In this document: piece by piece, positions 44,733 through 54,240 of the stretch
Layout: every line of letters begins with the position of its first letter
Numbering within the stretch: position 1 is the first letter of the stretch
NCBI GenBank assembly: GCA_026873275.1
Contig: JANTUC010000002.1
Location: 248,001 to 312,000, forward strand
Source: Pseudopithomyces maydicus
Lineage: Eukaryota; Ascomycota; Dothideomycetes; Pleosporales; Didymosphaeriaceae
Direction: 5' to 3'
Length of the DNA: 64,000 bases
Position numbers and translations under genes: made by a program
The notes under the pieces: model-generated
What the model was told of the DNA's origin: nothing
The model's database searches: none
The model's input: the letters and a program-made list of their open reading frames with translations, nothing else

Positions 44733-45938
44733 ATGCGTCCCAATTCAAGCACTGGAGGAATTTCTAGCCCGGGGCTACCTGGTGAAGAATATGCAAGGCT
44801 CAAAGGGCGTTACGAGGTTGAACGTGTCTACTCTCAACCGCAAGCAATATATGAGAGGCATGTTAGGTTTGATATTCCACCTAACCAGGCTGCACATCAT
44901 GAACCTGTAACACCATCTACCACAACTCGTTTTAGTGGAATAGCTAGCCCTCGAAATGAACGTCGTGTTTCCTCCATGTCGGGAGGCAGCATTGGACACG
45001 ATGCGCAAGCACATGCTAGACGCAATGAGCGCAATTTGCTCACGTCCCAGATCGCTTTGGCTACGCGTGAAGCTTTACAACGCACTTTTGAATCCAATGA
45101 GATTCCGCTGTTGAATATTTCGAACGCCAGGATTGGACACGATGCGCAACCACATAATGAACGCAATGACCGTGATCTACTTCCGTCCCAGACTAAACGC
45201 ACTGACCGCGATTTGCTTCCGTCACAGGTTGGACGCAATGACCGCAATTCACTTCCGTCCCAGGTCGCTTGGCAACCATATTCTGACCGCAATGCCCGCG
45301 ATCTACTTACGTCCCAGATCGTTTCGCAACCACATACTAGACGTAATAATCGCGATTTGCTCACGCCGCAGATTGCTTCAGCTACGCGGAAAGCTTTACA
45401 ACGCACTCTCGAACCCAATGAGAATCCGTTCTTGAACGACTTCCAAGAAAGCGCTCCTGATTCACACCAGCGGGACGCAGGAAGGGACGCAGTAATGCCT
45501 CAATATGAGGAAGAACAAGAGCCGATACCCCTCAAGTATAAAAAAGAGTTTCTACAGAAATGGCTCGAATACGACGAAGACAACAACGCCGATCAGTTTC
45601 TGGCAGACATGACACCCAATGCACCATGGCGGATGCATGCACCGATGAGGCCAGTGAGTGTTTCTCCAAGCTTTTTTAGACGCACGGATCGTTCAAATCA
45701 GCGGCAGGATGAAATGTGGACGCCAACGATCGAGGGAAGTACTTCAGCCCCGATACCCATGACTGACTTTGCGCGACCAGAAGTACTCCAGAGCCACTTT
45801 AGCTGGTCCAGCAGCAGTGATTCTTCTGACGATAGCGACTCGTCTCACTTGGATATCTGTGAGGCTATTAGAGAGGGTTTACGAATTGCAGTTGCAGGAA
45901 TTTGTGTGTGCAATGTACGTTCTGCAAATCGCTCTTAG
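44733..45938 (+). CDS. Orphan protein with internal repeats
   Basis: Single frame of 401 residues, no recognised family. Its middle is built of repeats. A 32-residue unit near residues 96-128 (NERNLLTSQIALATREALQR) recurs near 203-235 (NNRDLLTPQIASATRKALQR). Between them are four or five short units of about 11-16 residues with the pattern R-(N/T)-(D/A)-R-(D/N)-x-L-(P/T)-S-Q-(V/I/T). The C-terminal third is acidic and Ser-rich (SSSSDSSDDSDSSHLD). DNA copies of the long unit are at about 45021-45114 and 45341-45436. The repeats are in frame and more alike in protein than in silent sites by eye, which argues for real coding. No signal peptide or membrane segment is seen. Confidence 0.5.
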   Translation: MRPNSSTGGISSPGLPGEEYARLKGRYEVERVYSQPQAIYERHVRFDIPPNQAAHHEPVTPSTTTRFSGIASPRNERRVSSMSGGSIGHDAQAHARRNERNLLTSQIALATREALQRTFESNEIPLLNISNARIGHDAQPHNERNDRDLLPSQTKRTDRDLLPSQVGRNDRNSLPSQVAWQPYSDRNARDLLTSQIVSQPHTRRNNRDLLTPQIASATRKALQRTLEPNENPFLNDFQESAPDSHQRDAGRDAVMPQYEEEQEPIPLKYKKEFLQKWLEYDEDNNADQFLADMTPNAPWRMHAPMRPVSVSPSFFRRTDRSNQRQDEMWTPTIEGSTSAPIPMTDFARPEVLQSHFSWSSSSDSSDDSDSSHLDICEAIREGLRIAVAGICVCNVRSANRS

Positions 45939-46690
45939 TCGTTCCTTTCATGATCTACGCCTAGTCTTCTAAAGCTTGGCTTGATCAATCTCGCCTAAGT
46001 ACGCTTTGTGCGCTTCACTTGAATATCAATGATGATCAGGTGAATATAACAGTTGAACAGCATTCGTGGACTCAACAGAAAAACTGAGGGTAACGTATCG
46101 TTCAACTAAGAACGCAGATATCGGATTGAATGGAAATACATAATGCGTTGCATGAGCATTAAAATTTCAAGAGTTGACTGACTGTAAAAGAAATTATATG
46201 TGCAACCAATTGATTCAACCTGTTCGATCTTATGTCTCAAATTACTAAAATACGGATAAATATCAACGCACACAGTGCTTTAACCCCCAACCAGCGAATA
46301 TAGAATCACAACACAACCTTTCCCAAATCGTTTGAGATGAGTACCAGAATGTCAAGAGTGTATGTAATCTTGTTCTTTGTAATGCGCACGTCCATCGTTG
46401 TGTTACCTGCGGGCGGACAAAGCCCAACTTTTAGCAAACACACACTGTCTCTCCCAGCATCATGTTGTTTTTTCACGATGCCAGTTCATTTCGAATGATT
46501 TTACAATGCGACTCAAGTGGTATAAGGCAGCGTTTGCGATCAAAAAGTCAACCCCAAGTTCGCGGTGACAGACTTGGGGTCGCAAGTGAGTACACTCGGT
46601 CGGTCATTCACCCAAGCACTCACTCACGTGAAGTTAGAAGAGTCCGATTCAACTTTAGTGCAGGCATTGAAGTTCAGCGACCTTGAAACC
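45939..46690. other. Intergenic region
   Basis: About 750 bp, AT-rich. The frame of the next gene is open from 46565 but has no ATG until 46691, so an upstream exon is possible. Confidence 0.4.
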
Positions 46691-47725
46691 ATGACCCTCC
46701 GTATAACCCACCAAAAGCATGCCCTTAGTAGCCGCGCTTCAGCACGTGCATCCACAATGCCATCGCAACGCAAGCGCCCCACAGTCGTAAATGGCGCCCG
46801 TATAGAACCAGAGTGGGATCGGAAGCCCAGCACACGCGGTTCCTTCACGAATGACACTCTGGATCGAATTGCGCAAGCTCAAGCAGAGGAAACTTCACGC
46901 ACACCTTCTGGAATTTCTGACTCACCGCCACCATCACTTGGTCATTCGAGCGATTCATCTTCAGCGATCTCATCCGCCCAATCGTCGATTTCGAAGAAGT
47001 ACACAGGCGGCCGCTATTACGCACACAACCTCACAGACGAAGACCGCCATGCGCTGGCAGTAGGCGAGCTCAATCACAACCTCCGTGAATGGAGTGCCAC
47101 CGACCTAGTGAACTACCACGCGCATCGCATCGAGCTTGTTCCCGCCAGCGACGAACGTGAAGAGAGAATCGAGGTCATCATCCGGGAAAAGTACAACAGC
47201 GAGCGGCTCGTACTCAAAGCAGCGCGTCAAAGCAGGCTCAGTTTCGTAGGTTCACCCTTGGTTAGACTTGAAGTTGTCCAAGAAGACGACCATGAAGACA
47301 AAACTTACAAGGCACAGGTGCGCAGCGAATCAACACAATCCATGGTCGATCTCCGCGCTGTAAGCACTCCCAGTCTTTCCTTGAGCCCGATGTCACCTTC
47401 GTCCCAGGTGTCAGGAGAACTGTTTCCTTCTCCAATAACTCAAGCGAGCGCAGGTCGTCGCCCGGGGTTTCAACAAGCCTACCGCTTCAGCCGACTGAGC
47501 AGTTCCTTCTCCGTGGATACCGAATACGTTGCAAGGCCGGATGTGACTTTCGACTCTTTCCTCGCGCCGCATGTGTCGGGGAAGGGCGAGACGCACAAAG
47601 ACTCCGACAATGCCAAGAAAGAAGGCGATCCACAGAAGAGGTCGCGGCGGCTGAGCAGGGTCCCATCAATGCCTGAGTTGAAGAAGCGCGTGTCACAGAC
47701 CTTCAGCTTCAAATCGAAGAAATAG
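46691..47725 (+). CDS. Hypothetical Ser-rich protein, about 344 residues
   Basis: First ATG in frame is 46691; another at 46757 (MPSQRKRPTVV) is a plausible start. No family is recognised. After a disordered Ser-rich region there is a compact charged segment at about residues 110-190 (YYAHNLTDEDRHALAVGELN, DLVNYHAHRIELVPASDEREER) that looks like a folded helical domain. A long Ser/Pro-rich region follows, then a Lys/Arg-rich end (KKRVSQTFSFKSKK). Such architecture is common in fungal-specific proteins of unknown role. Codon use is similar to housekeeping neighbours. Confidence 0.55.
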   Translation: MTLRITHQKHALSSRASARASTMPSQRKRPTVVNGARIEPEWDRKPSTRGSFTNDTLDRIAQAQAEETSRTPSGISDSPPPSLGHSSDSSSAISSAQSSISKKYTGGRYYAHNLTDEDRHALAVGELNHNLREWSATDLVNYHAHRIELVPASDEREERIEVIIREKYNSERLVLKAARQSRLSFVGSPLVRLEVVQEDDHEDKTYKAQVRSESTQSMVDLRAVSTPSLSLSPMSPSSQVSGELFPSPITQASAGRRPGFQQAYRFSRLSSSFSVDTEYVARPDVTFDSFLAPHVSGKGETHKDSDNAKKEGDPQKRSRRLSRVPSMPELKKRVSQTFSFKSKK

Positions 47726-49014
47726 AAGAAAGCGGTTGGGCAAGTTTGCTGACGGTCAGAGTAATAATGCTGTGGACTACGGAGCCAAGCACACAGTGAA
47801 GGGAATGAAAGAGAGTTTGTTTGATTTAGCTGCATCTTGCATTTGGAGACAAAAGAAGAAGCTCCGTTCATACAAAGAATGAAAAAAATACTTAATTGCC
47901 AATTTGTGCACATCAACTCATCTCCATGTGATTCGATGCCACCCTAAGCCTGTGCGCGAAGCAAAACGCTGTATACTTCTTTATCGTCTTGAATGATTGG
48001 ACTGAATTAGAGCGACAGCATTCAGAAGCCTTGTTGTGAGCGAGAAAGAAAACTACCCTGCGATTGAACCTACAGAGCCGACACATTCTTTCGGTGCAGG
48101 TTCGTCCATCATGCAGGCGTTTTCAAGCATGTTAGTCCATTTCACACTGCGGCGGACTGTGACTTGGTGAAGAGAGACGGAATTCTTTTCTAATCTTTTT
48201 TAACAAACCAGGATTTTTATATTTTTCTTGTTTCTAAAGCTACAAATGTTGGCCACGGCTGGCATTTAATCATGGTCGCGATCCGTCATCGTTCGTGGTC
48301 GCAATCCGCAGTCGTCGCAGGTCGCGGTCTGCAGTCGTCGTCGGTCGCGGTCTGCAGTCGTCGCAGGTCGCGATCTGCAGTCGTCGCAGGTCGCGATCTG
48401 CAGTCGTCGCCGGTCGCGGTCTGCAGTCGTCGTCGGTCGCGATCTGCAGCCGGCGCCGGTCGCGTTCCGCTGTCGTCGTCGGTAATCGTACCATCAGTTC
48501 CTCCATTTCATTGGGCAACAATTTCGAGATCCATGTAAGCTTTCGCCCCCACAACATTATCAGCTCTTCGTTTGATGCTCAACAAACGCAACGTCTAACA
48601 GATACAATGCCCCACGTTAATTTGAATAGTAGAAGTACCGTTTTCAGACGCAAACGCACTTACACTTGACCTTTTTTCCTATGGTCCGGTGTGGGCGAGG
48701 AGGCTCAGCCTCGGTGGAATACCATGATAGGCTATGTTTGACGACATCAGTCGAAGTGCCCTTACTCAAAACAACTGCATAGAATACTAAATAATTGATT
48801 CGTCATTGGAAATCGAATGACGAAGCAAAATCAATGTGATAAGGTGTGATACTGTTTAATGCAGATGACTAAAGGACTCTCTTGGCAGATGGGTGCAGCC
48901 ATTTCATGATACCACGAAATGATTCTGCCACGTTTGACACCTACCTACAAGTAATCTCTGTAAACGTTTCATCTACAATCATACATTATCCATCAAGAAA
49001 AAGCCAAATAAAAA
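47726..49014. other. Intergenic region with minisatellite
   Basis: About 1.3 kb with no gene I can support; it contains the 23-bp minisatellite. Open frames through the minisatellite on both strands (Arg/Ser-rich or Asp/Arg-rich) are products of the repeat. Confidence 0.5.
48274..48480 (+). repeat. 23-bp GC-rich minisatellite, nine units
   Basis: Nine consecutive 23-bp units starting GGTCGCG; the most regular ones contain ATCTGCAGTCGTCGCA. Units differ at a few positions (CAG/CGTC/CGCC at the end). As 23 is not a multiple of 3, all frames cycle every 69 bases, so stops are avoided without coding selection. Confidence 0.92.
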
Positions 49015-49212
49015 ATGGCTACATCATCCTTGGTGGTTGATCCAACTCCCTGGTCGCGTCAAGATATCCTCGCCCTTCTCCAATTGTTGACCATGATCTT
49101 GATTTCCATTGCTGGCGCAGTATGGCACCTTTTGACAAGGCAACAATATAGCAAGTCATCCTACCCGTGTCTACATACGCATTTCAATAATCAACATCGG
49201 ACATGGCGCTGA
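49015..49212 (+). CDS. Possible small membrane protein, 65 residues
   Basis: ATG at 49015 is preceded by an A-rich leader. Residues 18-42 form one hydrophobic segment (DILALLQLLTMILISIAGAV). The rest has no recognised features and the stop comes soon after, so it may be the first exon of a spliced gene. Support is weak. Confidence 0.25.
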   Translation: MATSSLVVDPTPWSRQDILALLQLLTMILISIAGAVWHLLTRQQYSKSSYPCLHTHFNNQHRTWR

Positions 49213-49775
49213 CTCTTGTTTCACCTACAGACCGTCGTAACTGACCGACTACCCGCGTCCCCAGCGCTCGCTACCTCAGCTCGACCGCATTCAACCCGAC
49301 CGAAACCACAACGCGCGGTCCAACATCCAGATACTTGTATGTATGTCATGTGTATGTAAGAGAAGGAAACACAAGCCCATCAAATAGATTTGCGAATTTG
49401 TAGAAAATAGGAATACACCCAGTTGGTCTATATAAATATGAAGATGGTATCTCGCACCAAAAGCATAAAGTTCGTTGGTACGCAAATTGGTCCAAATGTT
49501 GTCTTGTGTGCAAGACAAGCCCGATTCCACCTCCCAGATGAAAAGCGCGGGGTGGGAAATCCCATCCATTGTACATGCAATTCATAACGCCGTGCGCAAT
49601 GCTGAATATCGTCACACTCCATGCCGTGGCCTCCGGTAACGCATGCTGGAGACTCGTCGCATTTCACGTCATGGCCATCGATCACCACCTGGCCGGCCGG
49701 TGAAGTGAGAAACCACCACCACTTGAGCAGTGACACCACCACCACCACTACCGTCCCTTCTCTTCCTCACCACCC
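49213..49775. other. Intergenic region
   Basis: Lies between the small ORF and the HbrB-like stop codon. A CAC/CCA-rich stretch lies at about 49725-49750. No gene seen. Confidence 0.4.
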
Positions 49776-52201
49776 TCACCCCCCACATAGCAATCCTCTC
49801 AAGCCCCCACCCCCGGCACACTGACCCCTCCCGCCGCCAAATTCAACGCCGCACCCCCTCCTCGCACCCACAAACCCATGCCTCTGCCTCCCCGTGCGCC
49901 CCCTCCCTAGCCAATTATACTTGAGCTCGCGCGTCAACTTGCCCATCTTCTCCTGCGCATCGTCGCCCGACTGCAAGCTGACCAGGACGCTCACGCACTG
50001 CAGCATGCGGCCGACCGTCTCTGTGACCTTTGCCGAGTCCATGGGCTGCGCGCGCAGCGACGCGGGGACGTGCTGGCCGGGCTGCAGGAAGTTCGCGGGG
50101 TTTGAATTCGAGTGGATGGAGTGGGCGGAGAAGGAGCCGGCGGAGGTGTTTGAGGTGGCGCGCGAGCGGGTGGATGCGAAGGTGGAGGAGGTCATGCTGT
50201 TTGTGTTCTCGAGGTAGCCGGCTGAGCTGTGGGAGGCCGACTGGAAGCTTCCCGTGGGGGCTGATTCGGAGCCTGCGGTGCCGGGGCGGGCGTCCGGGAT
50301 GGGGGAGGGGGATTCGAGGCCGGCGTTGAGGCTCTCGAGGGAGAGGCGGGAGAAGATGGCCATGAGGGTGTCGTAGCGGGGGAGGATGACGGTGTCGCGG
50401 AAGACGAGGAGGGTGATGCGGCGGACGTCGAGCTCGCCGAGGATGGGGATGTTCTTGTTCTCTGGGGACTTTGTGTTCATTTCGTCTGGGAGTTTTACGC
50501 CCCAGAAGTCGGCGGCGGCGGCGGACGGCATGATGCCCGAGCCGCGGAATTCGAGGTCGAGGGGGAGGAAGACGGCCTGGATGAAGGGGAGGATGGTGGT
50601 GAAGACTACGATCCACATCTCGACGAGGTGGGGGACGAGGCGATCGTCGGGGACGTGTCGTAGCGTTTGGTCTAGCGAGCCGAACCCGGTCTGAAGAAGC
50701 TCGTTAAGATCTTCGATTAGGATTATCGGTGATCGTTTCTGGATGCAGCGTTTGATGTGGACGGCGACTAGCGCGTTGAAATCTTCGACCGGTGGTCGTG
50801 GGTCTTCTCCTGCGAAGATTAATAATACTGTTGCTTTCAACAATGGCCATGCGTCGTCGGGGGTAATTCCAGGTAGATTGAATGAGTTTCCGAGGTTTTG
50901 CATGGCTTCGCTGGAGTGGGAAAGACCTGTTCCGGGCGATTGACCAAACGAGCCTATGGGCGTGACACCAACACTGCTGACAGATGGCCACTCAGACCGG
51001 TCCGTACTGAAAGACTGTTTGCGGTCTCTTGTAGGTTCAAGCTGTGCATCCAGATACGCCTTCTCTTCCTTTTTCGCCCGTCTCAAGTGACGCCCGCCAT
51101 GCCGTAAATCCAGGCCAGTCACAGAGTTGGCAAATGTGCTGGAATGACCAGGTGATGCAGGGGCTGCAAAAGAGTACAACGGCTGAGGTGCACTCGGGTC
51201 GACTAGCCGAGAATTGCTGCTTGCTGAGGACAACGGCAGACCGTGTTCATCTTTTTCCTTCTTTTTTGGCCGTGACAGAAAATGGTGCTTGTGCTTGTCC
51301 TTATCTTTCTCGTGCACTGTCGGGAGATACGAGTCGTTTCGAGGAACCAGTGTGGATGTCGAGCCGTTGGCCGAAGAATACAATGACGAGTTGCTGCTGA
51401 TGCTGGGCTCGACCAGGCTCGTCTGAGACTGGTTCATCATCATGCGGTTCAGAGCCTGCGAACTGTGGATGCCTATCCCGATCTTGCCTGGAGACGGCAG
51501 CGCCTGGTGTTTGATGTCCATCTGCTTGTCAATCTTGATGTTCTTGGGCTTGGAAAATAGTTTCATCTTGCTCTTTTCCTTGGTCTTTGGCGGTTGGGCG
51601 AGGTCGACGGCCGAAGGCTTTGGCGATCCGAGTTCTGGCGGGGGCTGCATGTTGGGGAGTGCAGAGGGCTCCGTGGGTAGGCAGCGTTGGCGGCCGTAGT
51701 TGCTGCCATCCTGCTGCCGCCGACCAGGCCATTCTGATAGGTCATGCCGTTAGTCTTGAAGGTCATGGTATGCGGACCAGGCATGGCGGGCGGACTCGAG
51801 GGCCCCCGGGCGGCGGGCGTGATGCCTCCGGGCTCGGGGATGGTGGTGGAGCGCTTGCGCATATGCTGCGGCTGCATGGCCGTCTGGGCGGCGATGCGCG
51901 AGGCATCCAGGTGGGCCATGGAGGACTGGTTGGAGGGGAGAGTAGGTTCGAAGTAGCCCTGGGAGCGCTGTCGCGGGCGGTGCCCTAGCTGCGGCCCGCT
52001 GTGGGACGTGTCATCGCGATCGCGCTGCAGCGACGGGCGCGAGTAGTTGGGGGTTGCGTCGGGCTGGGGGGACTTGACAACGCGTGGCGGCAAGGGAGAG
52101 CGGCGCTGCAACGTGACCTGCGAGCTGTCGCTATCCGAGTCGTCGTAGGCGTTGGGCCGCTGGATCGTCGGGGTCTGCGGGGGAGGAGACGTGGACTGCA
52201 T
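49776..52201 (-). CDS. HbrB/Bit61-like TORC2 subunit
   Basis: Member of the HbrB family (yeast Bit61/Bit2, human PRR5), a subunit of TOR complex 2; HbrB was named for hyperbranching in Aspergillus. Start at 52201 (MQSTSPPPQTP). The first 400 residues are disordered, Ser/Pro-rich and Lys-rich. The HbrB domain follows, with LPGITPDDAWPLLKATVLLI, DFNALVAVHIKRCIQKRS, HLVEMWIVVFTTILPFIQAV and LEFRGSG. Later come RRITLLVFRDTVILPRYD and KLTRELKYNWLG, then a Gly/Arg-rich tail. One base is missing between about 51655 and 51700: the N-terminal frame ends in Arg-rich text, while the main frame is open upstream of its first Met. One base added gives 2427 nt, 808 residues. The end of the Gly-rich tail is uncertain because G-runs there could hide another error. 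Confidence 0.85.
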
Positions 52202-52750
52202 GGCGGGCTCTGCGCCGGAGCTGCAGCTGTGTCACACGCTATTGGGACAGGAGGGTGGGCGCGGGTGTGGGTGTGGGTGTGGGCGTAGGCGTGGGTGTAG
52301 GGTGCGCTGCGCTTCCAATCATGGCCAGCACGACTGCTCGAGGGTATCAAAGGGCGGAGGAGACGAGGTGGATGCATGCGACATGCTAGCTGACAACCTC
52401 GTCCTCATTAGCCTCGCTTCCACCTGAGCCGCTGCTTGATCGTCGCTAGGTCGTTCCCCACTCGATTACTGTACATGCGCCGCGTCTCGGCATCGGCTGC
52501 TAATGTGGCCAGGCACGGCACTGCTTAGACTAGGTATGCATTCTGGCACGGCACCATCAAGTAGACTAGCTTTGACCCATTGAATTTTTTGTTTGTGTTT
52601 GTTTAAAGACGCTACCTAGGTATCCTCCGTCACATCTTTGACAGGGAACCTCCTCCACCGGCGTGAAACGCCAAGTCCCCCATCTCTTCCTCCACTCCTC
52701 CTGGAATGAGGCTCTACCTGATACAGGCATCTCATCTTAGGGACAACCAT
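52202..52750. other. Intergenic region
   Basis: Promoter of the HbrB-like gene and 3' flank of the methyltransferase. A short GGGTGT(G)-type run lies near 52260-52300. Confidence 0.4.
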
Positions 52751-53676
52751 CTACTTCCGAGCCAACACCTCAAACTGCACGATCCAGTGCATCCCATCCA
52801 CATCATCCCTCCACCTCCCCAGGTCCCTCACAATTTCATCAATCTCCTCATCCGTCGCCCCCACATCCCTATACTTCTGCGCGTGGCCCCCTCCTCAATC
52901 CTCGCAATCATATTCCCAGCATATCTCTCCCTCTCCTCCGGCGTACTGTAAACCGTCACCCGTGCACTCTTCTCAATCTTCAACGGGTCGAACCCGGCCT
53001 CCCTCGCAAACACATGTGTCCTCGACCCGCCCCGATGTCCCGGTCCATACGGTGAATACCAAGGCCGGGATGCGTCCGGCGGCTGACGCGTGATCACCAT
53101 AGAGTACAGATACTTCTCCTGGAGCCTGAGTCCCGGCAGCTCCGGGTGCCATCGAAACGGCCAGTCTCCCTCGCGGTCGGCGAGGAGGCCTCCCGTCTTG
53201 AGCACCCTGTGGAGCTCCTTGAGCGCTTTCACCGGCTCTGGGATGTGCAGCGTGACCTGGCTCATGAAGACCACGTCGAACTTTTCATCGGGGAACGGCA
53301 ACCCTTCTAGGGCGTCTCCAGTGGCAAAGGTGACGTTGGATGGTATGCCGCCCTCGATCTGAGATGCGAAAGAATGGGCTTGCGCGATGACTTCGGGGGA
53401 GAGGTCGACTCCCGTGACGGATCCTTCAGGCACATACTTGGAGAGGCCGGTGGTGATGGTGCCGGGTCCGCAGCCAAAGTCCAGGATGTGGAAATGGGGT
53501 TTGAGATGGGGGAGGACGAAAGCGCCTTCCGCTTCGGCTGTGCGGCCTGCGTGTTGGGCAGTCACCGTTGGGTGCCAGCCTTGCTCTGTGACGGTCAGTT
53601 CCTGATATCTTACATTGGAAAACTGTTACATGTTGCACTTACGGTAAGGCTTGCTTTGGTCGCTTTTGCTGGTCAT
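52751..53676 (-). CDS. Class I SAM-dependent methyltransferase (UbiE/Coq5-like fold)
   Basis: Exon 1 is 53676-53643 (ATG, TSKSDQSKPY). An intron of 57 nt (GTAAGT..CAG) is followed by exon 2 from 53585. SAM-binding motif I is ILDFGCGPGTIT, the acidic loop is VTGVDLSP, motif II is FDVVFMSQVTLHI, and the post-motif helix is LKELHRVLKTGG. One base is missing in the C5 run at 52887-52891 (plus strand). With it restored, the frame passes HAQKYRDVGATDEEIDEIV and ends at 52751, giving 870 nt, 289 residues. Fungal relatives act on small metabolites; the substrate is not readable. Head-to-tail with the MFS gene and followed by accessory genes, it may belong to a biosynthetic locus. Two CGG-N4-CCG palindromes lie about 290-330 bp upstream of its start. 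Confidence 0.87.
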
Positions 53677-54240
53677 TATGAGAAGGAGTTGTCGATGTTA
53701 AGTTTGGTTTTTGAGAGCAATTGATGTAATTATAGTGTTGGTTACTTAGGTTTTAGTTAGGAATGAGGGAGTAGCGACGTAGACAACATGCTATATATAT
53801 GTATCTGATAATTGCCAAACTTGTTCTAAAGACTAGTGCCATAGTCCACTTCCCTTTTCAAGATCCAATGAGATGTTTTGAAAATCAGTCGCGGCCGTAA
53901 ATGATGCAAGGCAGTCGGCATGCTCATCGGCTTTAGCGTAAAGATCTATAGCGTTATCCCCGCTAGTGTCGGTACTCCGAAGCTATCTGTCGGTATACCG
54001 AAACCTACACACAACCTCTTGATTGCCGGTATAATCTCGGTTGCCACCGCTAAAAGTCGGCTAGTGAACATATCAAGTCACTACCCACGCTCATACTAAT
54101 TCAAATGATTAGTACAAAGTAAGTATCGACAACCGCAATTGGACTTGATTGCTTTACAAAAATCATCCTTCAACTCCATTAACTAACCAAAACCCCATAT
54201 GGCCATCATTACCTCATTCGAAGCGTCCCTGACCAAGCCC
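53677..54240. other. Methyltransferase promoter region
   Basis: About 560 bp between the methyltransferase start and the MFS stop, holding the palindromic sites described separately. Confidence 0.5.
53969..54001. promoter_or_regulatory. Two CGG-N4-CCG palindromes 21 bp apart
   Basis: TCGGTACTCCGA at 53969-53980 and TCGGTATACCGA at 53990-54001 are (near-)perfect 12-bp palindromes on the same helical face. CGG inverted repeats are the usual sites of fungal Zn2Cys6 regulators. A related half-pair (CGGTATAATCTCGG) lies just downstream near 54024-54037, and a TCGGTATT half-site at 60421-60428 lies between the UstYa-like and peptide genes. Binding is inferred. Confidence 0.5.

Noticed and set aside
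48274..48480. CRISPR-like array
   Set aside because: Units are directly adjacent without spacers and the host is a fungus; it is a minisatellite.
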